Origin: Hofstenia miamia
Taxonomy: Eukaryota; Xenacoelomorpha; Acoela
Length of the DNA: 56,802 bases
Direction of reading: 5' to 3'
Assembly (NCBI GenBank): GCA_004352715.1
Contig: SCFE01000105.1
Location: forward strand, 384,951-441,752
In this document: positions 23,001-33,177 of the stretch, piece after piece
Layout: the number at the start of each line of letters is the position of its first letter
How positions within the stretch are numbered: the first letter of the stretch is position 1
Translations under genes and position numbers: made by a program
The notes under the pieces: generated by a model
Database searches by the model: none
What the model saw: only the letters and a program-made list of their open reading frames with translations
Told to the model about the DNA's origin: nothing

Positions 23001-26000
23001 TTAAATTACGATTAATATGCATTTATATCATCAAATTGTAATATGAGTGTAAAAATTTTTGCATTTTTGCGTTACGATTTTGATGTATAGCTGATTGAAA
23101 CTGATGCCACAAAAGAGTCCTCTTTGAAAGAGGTTGCTTACCTGAACAGAAAAATGCAAGAACTTGATGAAGAAATGCAGTTGAAACAAAAAGATTTCAA
23201 TGCAGCACTGGATGAGGTGACTAATGCTGAAAGGAAATCCGATGACAAAAATAAGTAAGTCATTTGACGCTACTCAAATAGAATGTTAATACATTAAGAA
23301 GTTAGTAGACATTTTTAGAATATCCTTAGGGGCTAAGCAATCTAATATCTACACTTACCTGTATGTCATGTGTAATTTTAGACAACTTGAATCTTTGCTT
23401 CATGCTGCAAATGATGAAATTGGAGATCTAAAAGAACGCTTTTCCGGTGCAGATGGTAAGCTCTCAGCACTTGAGGCTCAGCTAGCGCGATGTGAAGAAT
23501 TGAAAAAGGACACCGAATTCAAACTTAGCCAATTGCACTCTACCTTGAGACGAACCATTGGCATGCGAGTAGGTGGACGTTCGATAAGTCCTACATCTAG
23601 CAGCCGTCGAGGTAAATGTTCTAATCTGCTTTTATATGTTGATGTTCTTGCATATATATATATATATATTCAATGCTACTTTCATTAAATCAATGAATAT
23701 CATTCAGCTGAAAAATGATATGATGTAATTATTTTTATTCTTTTTTCATTTTACAAAATCTTGCTTTCTCTATGAGCTCATGCAAACTCATTGATTTCCG
23801 TGTAACAACAGTCCGTCACATTAAGCTACACTCTTCTGCAAAATCTATCTTTGACTAAAATATGATTAATGAATGTTCAATAGGTCGTTCACCTCCTCGA
23901 TCGTGGTCTCCAACACGATTGGAACGCTACGTGCAAGACATTGATCCTGAAAATGTCAATATCTCAATGGTTTCGTTTGTACAGCAATTGAAGGATACTG
24001 AACGAGAGAGGGACGAATGCCTGACAACGATTAAACAAATGCAACGCCAAATAATGGATCTACAAGAAGACAGAACTCGCTTGGAACATCGCATTGCTGC
24101 AATTCAAAATAACCTTGACAAAACAGATGAAGGTAACAAATCATTAATACAATACTAAATTGAAGCGAAATTTATATTTTCTTAAATCTTTCCGAGACTT
24201 AATAGTCTATTTTAGTCAAACGTGATTCAGAGGGAAGGCTAAGTTCTGCTCGAACAGCATTAATGCTTCAAGAAGAGACTATACAACGCAACGAACGTGA
24301 AAACAAGTACCTCGCTTCTACAATTTCGGAGCTCGAAGTTAGGATAGCTCAAGTTGAAGAAGAACGGCGGCAGTTAGAGGTAGAAGATCTCAAATATGAA
24401 TATGAATTACTTGAAGTAATAATGAGCCAACCGGAGTTGTTCGTAGACCGGGTCTGCTTAGGGCCGGGATTTTTTAAAATATGAGCCAGTTTGGGGCTGA
24501 AATTTCATGAAAATTCAAAAGTCGGCTGGACCCGGATTCGTTTGAAACTATTGAACTTTTAAAAAGTGCCTATTATTCGAAATGTTTTTATATTTATTTG
24601 ATAATTTATAATTTATGTTTTAAAACTATTTATTTTGTAAATTATTTTGTAATATTAGAAATACGTTCAATTTTTTTATTTAGGAATAAAATATGGTTTA
24701 GAAATTAAAATGTTAGAGCTAGGCCAACTTAGGGTCGCAAAAATTCGGCCCTTTTATATTTCTCGAGCAAGCTAATATCATGATAAATATAATATACAAG
24801 TTAAAAACAATGTGTCAATTTCTTTGAATTTATTATAATCATGTGTAGGAGAAAGTCATTTCTCTCAAAAGAAGTGAAGAAGCTCTTGAGCATGAAAAAA
24901 CAAATCTTCAAGATACGGTTGATGCTCTCGACAATCGTGGAAATAAGCTGGATCTTAACAAGCGTTCATTGGAAGCTGAAATTTCTAGGATGAATCAGCA
25001 ATTGCTTGAACGTGACCAGGATTATGAGGTAACTTCAGCATTTTTATGCATCGCAATGTTTATACTTTGATTGGGTGCATTTTTTTACTGAGAAACGAAT
25101 TAAGAAATTCATTTTAATCGGGATTTATTAATTTTATAATGAATTGTAATATTACAACAACCTCTACATGCTTAGTAGTATAGCCTTACACATGTCAAAT
25201 GATATATAGTCCTTCTGAAATAGTAAATACATAGAATACACTAATATGAGATTCTAATGATAAAGGAATTAAGGCCATTGGTTACTGAGTGCAGGGAATG
25301 TTGAAGCAATTTTTGATCGTCTTAGTTATGAATAACAGCTAAATTTGAGAGCTTTGAAAATATTTTTAAAAATATATTAGCTACTGAATTTTAGAATGCA
25401 CTCTCTAAGACTGAAATTGCGCATCGTCAGATTGCAAATCTTGAAAGCAAAAACTCTAGCCTGCAGTTGAGTGTTGATCGTCTAACTGTAAATATACAAC
25501 GCTTGGAAAATACAGAAGCAGATCTTAAAGATAAGGTAAATTTTTCATTTTTGTCTTCCAGTAACATCAATTTTTCTTATTTACAAAAAAGATTGCGGTA
25601 CTTAATATAATCGACCAAATGATTGACAATTTTTTCATAGTGAGTGATATTTTATCAGAAACAGTTTCTCATTTGACTCAATTAATGAAATTATAATCAA
25701 CCGCAGTGGATTTCACATCAAGCGTGAACCAAAAATATTTTTAACATCAGCATTAATTGAAATTTCGAAAATATTAAATAAATAAAGAGCTACTCGAAGC
25801 GAAGGATATCAAGCGGTTTTGACTTGTTTATATTATGAAGTTGAATTTCTTTGCTGAATTCTCATTTCCATGATTTTATGTCTCACGACTTCTAGTTTCA
25901 AGATTGCCTTCAATTTTATTTGTTTAAAGTAAGCATGTTTTTGTCGCTAAATAGTATGATGCAAAAGGTGACCATTATAAAATGCAAACACTTATTTATA

Positions 26001-26885
26001 CTTTTTGAAAAACTCATAGCGTTTGCATCAACGTTTTCCTTACATTGCTTTTTCCGATTTTAGTTAAGAAATGCTGGAAATTTAAGTACTTGCCTTAGGA
26101 GATATCACTCATGGTTCTCATTTTATATTTGAACAACCATGGATAAAACCATTGATATCATTATTTACATATTGATAAATATACTGTATATAATTTTGAT
26201 TTAAAATACTTTTAGTTACATAATCATCAAAATCAACTTCAAACATCTGATCACAATCGTAGAAACTTGGAAGATCAAATTAATACTCTTCAGAAGCAGC
26301 TACGGGAAACTGAACATGAACGTAAGATGGCAAATGAAAGGCTAGAGGCTTCCAGGTAATAATTTTTGCAAATATGAACAATTTTTCCTTTTCAATTTGC
26401 CTAAGTCCAAGGCCAGACATAGTTGGCCATGTTAAGTCACACAAATTCCTAAAAAATATTTTCTAAATATTTGTGTAATTTTGTACATTCTAGAGATGCT
26501 GCGGCTGATGCAAAGAAACAAAATCACCAATTGGCTGAACAATTGCAGCAAGTCAAGCATTATGCTTCTGAGGCAGAAGTGAGGAAAATGGAACTTGAGG
26601 GTCAATGCAGGAGCTCAAGTGTGGTAAGCATTTTTATGGAAAGAAAACAATCATAGAACATACTATTCTTGATTTATTCCCTAAATACTATCTCTGTTAA
26701 CAATGTGAACAATGAATAATCACTTAATAGTTCTAATCATGTTTTTACTATAGGCTTAGTGGGAAGACCATGAACCTGAACTCAAGTCAACAATATGAAT
26801 AGACAAAATAACTAAACAAAATATATTAGAACAGGAAAGGTATCATGACAAAATTTAATTCAAATACAGCAAATATAGTAATTAA

Positions 26886-26926
<41 letters not shown>

Positions 26927-29900
26927 GCTAATGAACTTCTCCATTTAAAAACCTATCATTTTCATCGCGCAAAATATTGAGATAATGCGATTGAAAACGT
27001 AACAAACGAAATATTTAGCTTTTGAAACAGCGTCAAGAGGCAGAAGAAGATCTTTTAAGAATCAATCAAACATTGAAGGAAGAAAAAAGATCAATTGGTG
27101 ATCGTATCGAAACACTGATAACTACCATCCAAAGCCTAGAAGATGACAAAATGCAAGTCCAGAAACAGGTTGAGCGATTGCAAAAAGAAAGGCATGCTTT
27201 GAAAAAGGCTTTAGATAAGGTGTGATAAATGATTATGTTCTAATTTAATTTGGAAACTCTTAATTTAGAAATATGTTTACCTGCTTGAAATGAAGAGTAA
27301 AGTAAGCCAATGGCATTCCGTTTTTTACAATAGTTTCTTATTCATAAACCAATACCTTACACAAAGCTGTAAATGAGTTATAGATATTTGATTCCACCCG
27401 ACCCAGCCAAAAACTAGAATATAAAATAACCCAAAATTGATTCAATGTAGGTCAATCTTCATTGCTAAGTGGTTTTTGGTTACTTTTTCATTAATAATTA
27501 TTCCTAAATCAGGTACCTAGCTATTTGGAATATGTTATTCTGGAGAATTTATGAGAATGTAGCGTATAAAGCAACATAAATCAATGGCGGTTACCATATA
27601 ATAACATGTGAAAAAGGATTTTCAACATACAAGCTTCTACTATTAGTAGATGATATTATATGATGTATTGCTTAAACCCGAATTTGAATACTAGCTAATA
27701 TACAAGTATGCATTCAAAAAATGTATTAACTCTTGTAACCTACTGAATGTCTTAGATTTGCCGTGATTAAATAAAAAATCAATTTTACAAAATAAGTTGT
27801 GCATTAATATAAAATATGAAAATCACCGTTAAGCGCGCTTTCCTAGAAAATGGCCTGACAACTAGACTCAGACTAAGCATTAGGTTCGAATCAATCGAAG
27901 TGGAGCGTTTTTTCCCACTTTGGAAAGCTGTCAGAACTATCGAAAATTTATTGCTGAATACATTGAGAATTATATTTCAGTGCTTTTTAATAATAAAAAA
28001 TTAATATCTGTAGCAATTTCTTGTTTTAACTTTCTTTAAAATTCTAAAAACTACCAAAAGTCAATATTTTCTAGTGCTAAAGTAGGTAAATTTTATATAC
28101 CTATTAGGTCAAGTTGTGAACCGCCCTGCTTATAAATACTTTAAGTGCATGTCATTACGTAGTGGAAACTGGAAAGTAGAAAAGGCATATCGTACGGTTC
28201 TAAGAATTTTTCTACTTTAATTTGCAAAATATACGACGCGTATCTGACCCACTTAACTTTACATTCTTGACTTGATCTGACCCACTTACCAATTAATGTA
28301 ACTTTATCTGTCGGACCCATAATAAAAGTCGTATGACCAGAGCCGGCCCGAACTCGATCCATGGGTCACTTGACACATCTACACCTTTGATCTTAATTGT
28401 TTTTTGTTTGTATTAATAACATGCACTTCATTAATCATAGAAATATGTTTAGTTGGATAAGGAAAGAATGAAAAGCGAAGAGCTTGCAGCACAGTCAAGT
28501 ATTGCCCGCGCATCTCTTGACCAACAAGTCCAAGTATTAGAGTCTGATAACAAAGATTTACAGAAGAAGATTGATTCTCTGCAAAATGCTTTGACTGACA
28601 CAGAGCATAAGCATGCTAAGAAGTACTTTATTTCGGATCTAAAAAAATTATTATATTAAATGCAATTGCTATGACCTCTAAACTGTCTTTTCCAATACTT
28701 CTACTATATTTATATTTCAGTGGGATCTTATCAAACTAAATTCTTGAAACTAGCTATGATTGATAGAACAGGTATTTACCTTTACATTACACAATATCAT
28801 CCCATAGGCGCAGGAGAGGAAATTTTGTTGAGAAGTGGGGTCGGTAAGATTTTGCCCGAATATGCTATTACTTAAGACAAATAATTTAGATCAACACAAA
28901 GCTTTACAAAACCCGAAAAATAGGAAATTGATTGATAATAAAAAAGTATTTACAAACGTTATTCAAGTTACATGTCTACTTATATAAAACATCTTTTTAG
29001 CTCAGAATAAACTTTCTATTATGGGGTAAGAAAAGCAATCAAGGTTTTACATGAAATTTTTTTATTAATTTAGGTTCTTACAGTACGATTAAAATCTTAC
29101 TTTTTTACAAATTTAAAAAAAAACAGGACTCACGATATTTCTTCTCCCAAATATATCTATAACTCTTTTCACTGAGAACTTGATTTGCAAATGTGGGTTC
29201 AATATTTGAAATAGCCAGATTGTTCATACGTCTTTGACCCATATTACTGCAGAGGCATGATCTCAGTCTTTTTAATGCGCTAAATTAATTTTCTGAAAAG
29301 CAAGATGAAACTGGAATGCAAGCAAAACTTTTTACCATTTGCGTAAAAAGTGGGAGTAATTCGTTCAGATGATTTTGAAAAAGAATTTCTACTAAATGAG
29401 ATGCTGCTGTTATGGTAAATTTTTTATTAATTTAGTATTGATGGAAAAGTCTATGGTCGGACTTTAGCATTTCAATATCAATACAATAACTTTCACTAAC
29501 ATCTTTAAATACCTTATTTTCAAGGTTTTTATTTCCAATAATACATATTTTACCAAAGGCCCATAAAATATCATTATCTTTGGACTGGAATCTATAAACT
29601 AATTCATGAATGACTGAATCAAGACTCATTAAATATGTGTTTATATGATAGTGGGATTGGACATCTTGAGTATTGCAAGGTTAAGGACTTTCTCCACAAT
29701 GTTTGGTGTTAAATTTTTATCAAGAAAATAAAAAAACTTCTTAAATTTTCCTTCAAATCCTTAAAATTTTGCCGGAAAATTCTGGTGTTTTCTTAAACTG
29801 GGGGGGGGGGGGGNNNNNNNNNNNNNNNNNNNNNNNNNNNNNNNNNNNNNNNNNNNNNNNNNNNNNNNNNNNNNNNNNNNNNNNNNNNNNNNNNNNNNNN

Positions 29901-30845
29901 NNNNNNNNNNTAGCCGACCGGCTCCTGCGCCCATGTATCATCCCCATATTCTTAAAAATATTGATCAAATTCATACACGTCAGAAAAATCAAATGTATGA
30001 ATTGTAAATTATTCATGTTTTCGAAACAATTCAATGGCTACCAAACTTTTGCCACTTTTTGTGTTACGATGATAATATTTGTATGTTTAGAATGATAGAG
30101 TTAACAAGTAAACACAGAAATGAAAACGATCGTGAATTAGAAAGATTACGAATGTCACTTCATGATTCTGAAAAGGCTTTGGGACAGCGCGAACGGGCTC
30201 ATGGTGAACGCGTTAAAAATCTCGAATACCAAGTAATTTTTTCACTTTCTTTCATTAAAGTTGCTAAAAATATTCAGATAAAATATAATATATGTTTGAA
30301 TTCAATAGTAATTTATTGGCAGACATCTAACTTTTCTTAATAATAATAGTACTAATTATATTTCAAACACCAATTGTAGTTCTATATTTTTACAATAAGT
30401 TAAATATATTCCAATATATACAATATGTAAAATATCCTATTTATACTAAAATGAGATTACAACAACATGGGCAAACACCATCCGCAATTTTGTTGAACTT
30501 ATGTGCCATTGAATCAGCAATAATTTCAGTAAGGTTATGCCAGTTATAGTCTGGAGCCTAACTTTAATATGCCAATGGAATAATTAATCAAATTATATTT
30601 TCTTTTAATTTTAGATATCAGCAATGAAAGATCAACTGGAAATCGAATCAAGAAAAAATCGTTTAGCTGCTCAACACAATTTAAGTACCTCCCTCAGCAG
30701 CGCCTACAGTCAAGATAAGCTTGAGAAAAGTGCGGATTTAGATCTTTATCCCTGTCGAGAATATCGCCGCTCCACAACTCGATTGCCTGGAAGCCGACCA
30801 ATGAGGTCACAAAGTGTCTCGCGCACTCCTCTTTTTAGGCGCTAA
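9603..30845 (+). CDS. CROCC: Rootletin (ciliary rootlet coiled-coil protein), 32 coding exons
   Basis: Rootletin polymerises into the striated rootlet that anchors the basal body of cilia and links centrioles. I traced 32 exons with GT...AG introns whose phases agree throughout, totalling 5,748 nt or 1,915 residues plus stop; human rootletin is about 2,017. The protein is almost wholly coiled coil and follows rootletin order: the N-terminal QAELVRNLQQK region, the EYFNAEHSRLLTLWKSVLQFR segment, TLSAVQLVLSKRQIQLQ, then LRDSLIKMQNLNEGLGRDK, a Ser/Arg-rich linker near residues 1315-1350, and the final coiled coil with ERLQKERHALKKALDK. The last exon ends in a basic Arg/Ser tail. The start ATG at 9603 is the first Met after an in-frame stop at 9540. 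The exact start is less certain than the rest. Confidence 0.95.
12064..13788 (+). other. Rootletin intron 8 (1.7 kb) with transposon debris
   Basis: The longest rootletin intron. Besides the LTR-element remnant at 12400-12815, it contains a 13596-13738 segment with C-rich and G-rich ends resembling hAT termini, but without a matching target duplication. The rest is AT-rich and featureless. Confidence 0.6.
12400..12815 (+). mobile_element. 3' end of an LTR retrotransposon inside rootletin intron 8
   Basis: An open stretch ending in NRLRERKNPKYHHNYKD and a stop at 12614-12616 resembles the basic C-terminus of Ty3/gypsy pol polyproteins. About 65 bp downstream is a polypurine run, GGGGAGGGAGGA (about 12680-12691), followed at 12692 by TGTTGTATG, the layout of a polypurine tract and LTR start. 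AATAAA lies at about 12771, and an LTR end near 12814 is a guess. The sequence is out of frame with neighbouring rootletin exons, so I treat it as an insertion. Confidence 0.4.
15935..16253 (+). CDS. CROCC: Alternative rootletin terminal exon with Cys-rich tail
   Basis: If the exon 12 donor at 16063 is not used, the frame stays open for 191 nt to TAA at 16251-16253. This adds about 63 residues and would give a protein of about 641 residues. The tail contains KCAMCMSRL, then about 20 residues later ECARC, then NCC and a basic end. That is two CxxC pairs of the kind that bind zinc. The stretch is clearly richer in G+C than the adjoining introns, as coding DNA is here. A poly(A) signal follows at 16296. 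The GT at 16063 to the AG at 16106-16107 is exactly 45 bp, so a tiny in-frame intron could also be removed. I do not recognise the tail as a named domain. Expression is inferred. Confidence 0.55.
16296..16301 (+). promoter_or_regulatory. Putative poly(A) signal ATTAAA of the short rootletin isoform
   Basis: ATTAAA lies 43 nt after the stop of the Cys-rich alternative exon and is followed by a T/GT-rich stretch (TTGATTTTTGCTTATTTTG), the usual layout of a cleavage site. Confidence 0.45.
17197..23611 (+). CDS. CROCC: Rootletin exons 13-22 (residues 579-1333)
   Basis: Exons: 17197-17348, 18505-18747, 19223-19544, 20437-20606, 20653-20832, 21028-21224, 21376-21737, 22014-22258, 23091-23254, 23382-23611. 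All have AG/GT borders and consistent phases. Exon 13 carries ANLRDSLIKMQNLNEGLGRD, close to the vertebrate rootletin LRDSLSKLSALNESLAQD segment. Exons 14-21 are continuous heptad-rich coiled coil. Exon 22 closes with STLRRTIGMRVGGRSISPTS, the start of the Ser/Pro/Arg-rich linker that in vertebrate rootletin separates the long rod from the C-terminal coil. A partial duplicate of the exon 15 start sits before an N gap at 19088 and looks like an assembly artefact. Confidence 0.9.
17349..18504 (+). other. Rootletin intron 13
   Basis: About 1.16 kb of AT-rich intron without recognisable exons or repeats. CpG dinucleotides occur at roughly the frequency expected from base composition, a useful baseline for the CpG-poor block further right. 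Confidence 0.6.
18964..18994. repeat. (AT)n microsatellite in intron 14
   Basis: A pure AT dinucleotide run just before the duplicated intron/exon segment and N gap. It probably caused the assembly break. Confidence 0.95.
18995..19256. other. Assembly gap flanked by a near-exact duplicate
   Basis: About 92 bp ending in GCATTAGTGAAGAACT (to 19087) is repeated after the 68-base N run (19088-19155), ending at 19256. Both copies include the 3' splice site and the first bases of rootletin exon 15. The second copy continues into the full exon, so the first is most likely a failed contig join and not a real duplicated exon. Confidence 0.85.
19545..20436 (+). other. Rootletin intron 15 with (AT)n run
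   Basis: About 0.9 kb of AT-rich intron with an (AT)n microsatellite at 20056-20092. No other feature seen. Confidence 0.6.
22259..23090 (+). other. Rootletin intron 20
   Basis: About 0.83 kb without recognisable coding potential or repeats. Confidence 0.6.
23884..30845 (+). CDS. CROCC: Rootletin exons 23-32 (residues 1334-1915)
   Basis: Exons: 23884-24132, 24216-24379, 24849-25028, 25395-25535, 26216-26355, 26494-26623, 27019-27219, 28453-28622, 30091-30232, 30615-30845 (stop TAA 30843-30845). Phases agree at every junction. Exon 23 finishes the Ser/Arg-rich linker (RSPPRSWSPTR) and resumes coiled coil at DIDPENVNISMVSFVQQLKD, which aligns with the vertebrate DLDPEAVR...FLQELR segment. Exon 29 carries ERLQKERHALKKALDK, nearly the vertebrate LEKDRVALRRTLDKV. 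Exon 31 has REREHGERV-type spacing (QRERAHGERVKNLEYQ), and exon 32 adds a basic Ser/Arg tail ending TPLFRR. Intron 30 is enlarged by a hAT insertion. Confidence 0.9.
24380..24848 (+). other. Rootletin intron 24
   Basis: About 0.47 kb. The exon 24 frame stays open for about 100 nt past the donor (to TGA 24482-24484), but the codon content there is unlike a coiled coil, so I treat it as intron. Confidence 0.5.
25536..26215 (+). other. Rootletin intron 26
   Basis: About 0.68 kb of AT-rich intron. Nothing recognisable. Confidence 0.6.
26888..26923. repeat. (TA)n microsatellite in intron 28
   Basis: A pure dinucleotide run about 95 bp upstream of exon 29. Confidence 0.95.
27220..28452 (+). other. 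Rootletin intron 29 with a degenerate repeat
   Basis: A 1.2-kb intron. The segment 27757-27830 resembles 1510-1580 inside the hAT element at the left of the window; both contain AAATAAG, TGTGCATTAA or AGTGCATTAA, and AAAATCACCG in the same order. This suggests a decayed relative of that element. No exon is apparent. Confidence 0.45.
29140..29629 (-). pseudogene. hAT transposase remnant (ZMYM1-like) in intron 30
   Basis: On the minus strand, SLDSVIHELVYRFQSKDNDI (from about 29626) fits the segment of ZMYM1-type hAT transposases where a helix with a conserved RF precedes the C-terminal domain. After stops and a frame change, sequence near 29220-29330 reads like the dimerisation region (IPVSS...LSALKRLRSCL...MNNLAISNIE). 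The reading frame is broken by several stops. It belongs to the hAT element with the TATCATCC duplication. Confidence 0.65.
29814..29910. other. Assembly gap
   Basis: A 97-base N run following a poly-G stretch, inside the intron 30 hAT element. Confidence 0.99.
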
Positions 30846-32222
30846 GCTCTAATTAGGAACTAGTTGTTAATTGTACATAATAATTCTTAATTCTTAATAA
30901 CGGATTTGTCTAGATTTGGTTAGTTTAATTATAAATTATTTATCCATTGCTCTTACGCAAAAATGAATCCATTTCGATTATTTACTGAAACGGCATTTTA
31001 CACAAATGTAATGCAACTAAAACAATGACTACTAATGCTAATATTTAGCTTCTTAAAAATAATGATAAATTTCACCACAATATTAAGTTCTAACTTATTG
31101 AACTAACTTCAATTCAATTCAATTGTGCATGTCGATATTAAGATTTGCTGATTCTATCGATGTCTGAGCAAAATGGCAATTTCGATGTATATTTCTATTA
31201 CACATCACCAATTACTTGGTATCACAGTTGCATAGAGGCTGTTGTTTGGTAATTGTTCCTATGAAAGAAACAGCGCACGCTGTTCACAGTTTGGTGCTAA
31301 TTTTACATAATGTTGAATTTTTCAACAACTTCCTTTTAGAACAAATTTTATTAAAAAGAAATAAGGAATTGTTGAAAAATTGATGTTCTTAAACCGTTTT
31401 TTCAAGCAATTTCCGATATAAGTTTAGGTGTCTGGCATATGCAGTTCAAAAGTTTATTAAAAAATGTTAGGCTATGTTTCCATTAAATAAACGTCTACTT
31501 TCACTTTTGCTCTATGTCTAAAATATTAAATAGAATTAAAAAATATTTCACTTTCCTTTAGATAATGGGGTTCGGTATAGTTTTTGAACAATCCCTATGT
31601 CATCCCTTGATTGATTTTAATGTGTGATCACCTTGCGCGGAAACAATATACATATACAGGCATTTCTACTACATATAGTAGAAATCTATGGTATATAATA
31701 TACTAATTTTGAAAAATTCCCAGTAGTATTAGGGTAAAAATGGAATAGATATTGTACTTTAATATTTAAGTAACCCATTTTTGTCTAAGTATTAACAGTT
31801 CGTTCACAAGTACTAATATTTGTTTGGGTAGAAATATGTGCCAATGAAAAACAAGCAGTTAATTTAGAACTTAATTTTGTATTGACAAAAATGTAGAAAT
31901 TTACTTCAGTTTTTCTCCATTGGAAAAGCATATTTTAAGTGTGCATTTAAGCGCTTGTAGACAAATTTTCAAATTTCTTCTATAAGAAGCCGTTAAACAT
32001 ATTTCATGCTCTTGCTGCATTCAAGATATTTTATACCTTACCTATGGATTTCGTGGTTTGTTGAATTGTCATTAATAAATCTTTATTTTTTTTACTAGTG
32101 ATGCTATTTTAATTTATTATGGAGCCTTTTCTAAGGTTTGTGCCTCTATAGTGTGCCTTTCTTAAAAATTATAAACTAGTGACTGCTCTGCAGAGAGTGA
32201 ATGCATCCTAGAATTAAGAAAC
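30846..32222 (+). other. Rootletin 3' UTR and downstream flank
   Basis: No coding exon seen. The first clear AATAAA is at 31486-31491, about 640 nt after the stop; whether it is the used poly(A) signal is uncertain. A long inverted repeat at 31316-31381 and a perfect 10-bp stem with a 4-base loop at 31662-31685 also lie here. Confidence 0.45.
31316..31381. repeat. Inverted repeat, about 20-bp arms, in rootletin 3' flank
   Basis: Left arm AATTTTTCAACAACTTCC (from 31316) pairs with right arm GGAATTGTTGAAAAATT (ending 31381), with one bulged base and a loop of about 23 nt. It could fold as an RNA hairpin if the 3' UTR reaches this far, or be the ends of a tiny palindromic element. Confidence 0.7.
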
Positions 32223-32239
32223 ATATATATATATATATN

Positions 32240-32435
32240 TCCAGAAAAGCATATTTCTTCTTTTTGGGCGGACCTGTATCAGCAGATGATGTGCCCTCAA
32301 TCTCAGGTACGTCACCAGATAGTTCTTCTTCTTGGTCGGTTAAGAGTTTTGCCTTATTTGTAACCAAGTAACGTTGTTCCTCGGGGATAAAGCGTAGCTC
32401 TTTAAAGCGCATATCAAGGTAAGCAGCTACTGCTG
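32240..32435 (-). pseudogene. Duplicate fragment of the BED-finger hAT transposase, bracketed by single Ns
   Basis: A 196-bp segment lies exactly between an N at 32239 and an N at 32436. It is nearly identical to about 33472-33684 of the main transposase gene. Unlike that copy, it lacks a 17-bp internal duplication, so its frame runs uninterrupted through MRFKELRFIPEEQRYLVTNK. The single-N borders suggest a local gap-fill or scaffolding artefact, or an allele of the main copy placed beside it. It is not an independent gene. Confidence 0.75.
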
Positions 32436-32436
32436 N

Positions 32437-33177
32437 AAACATTCTCCAGAACACCTACTTGATAAACTATCGATTTCTTTGTTTTTCTTTGTTGCTTGTC
32501 ATCAAAATATAAACAAAAGGTTGTTTATATCTTGTAGCATGGTTTCACTTTTTCCAAATGACGGGACATGAAAATAGTTGAATCGCGAGGGACATATGCA
32601 TAATGCTTATTCTCAAAGATGTGAGGAAAAAACTATTGTCATTGTGAAGGTGTCCTCTGAGAATGAGGAGGACCGTGGATGAAAGAGCGCTAAGTAGTAA
32701 CGGTTTGAGGAAAATACTACGAAATTAAATCAAAATGCACCAAAGCACTATGTAATTTTGTCTTATGATTCTTACAAAATATATTAATTATGCGAATAAG
32801 CAGAAGACACATTTGCGATAACCTGTTTATTGTTTTATTTGATTTTTATTTAAGTGTACAAAATTGATACCATTTTGACCCATGTCACAGGTAATCAAAT
32901 ACAATTTATTAGTATTGCTATTATTATTACTAACACTACTACATTTCTAATTGGCAGTAGTATTCTGAAGTATGGTCGTTCTCAAAATCTTCTTCCAAAT
33001 CAGACGACTAAGTTCGGCCGAACGTTCGGACTATCGGATTACACAAACACATCGTTACCACCTTACAATCAAAACTGAAGTATTCCTTTGAAAATAATCG
33101 TAACACAAAAGATAAAAAGTAACACAAAAAGTAAAAATTAAATGAAAAAAATAAACACAGCACTGGCACTGGGGTGC
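32437..33177. other. Flank of the BED-finger hAT element
   Basis: Non-coding. Contains CGAACGTTCG at 33019-33028, a palindrome that recurs at the other end of the transposon (35240 and 35279). Exact element ends were not found. Confidence 0.5.

Larger units (their letters stand above)
28803..29935 (-). mobile_element. hAT element inserted in rootletin intron 30
   Basis: Bounded by an exact 8-bp target duplication, TATCATCC, at 28795-28802 and 29936-29943. The terminal inverted repeats are CATAGGCGCAGGAG at the left and CATGGGCGCAGGAG (right end in reverse complement), matching at 13 of 14 positions. It contains a minus-strand transposase remnant, a run of 13 G at about 29801-29813, and a 97-base N gap (29814-29910). 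Removing it leaves an intron of roughly 330 bp, similar to its neighbours, so it is a later insertion between exons 30 and 31. Confidence 0.85.

Noticed and set aside
24380-24484. Extension of rootletin exon 24 past its donor
   Set aside because: The extension loses the heptad pattern and Glu/Lys/Gln richness, and splicing to 24849 restores perfect colinearity with rootletin.
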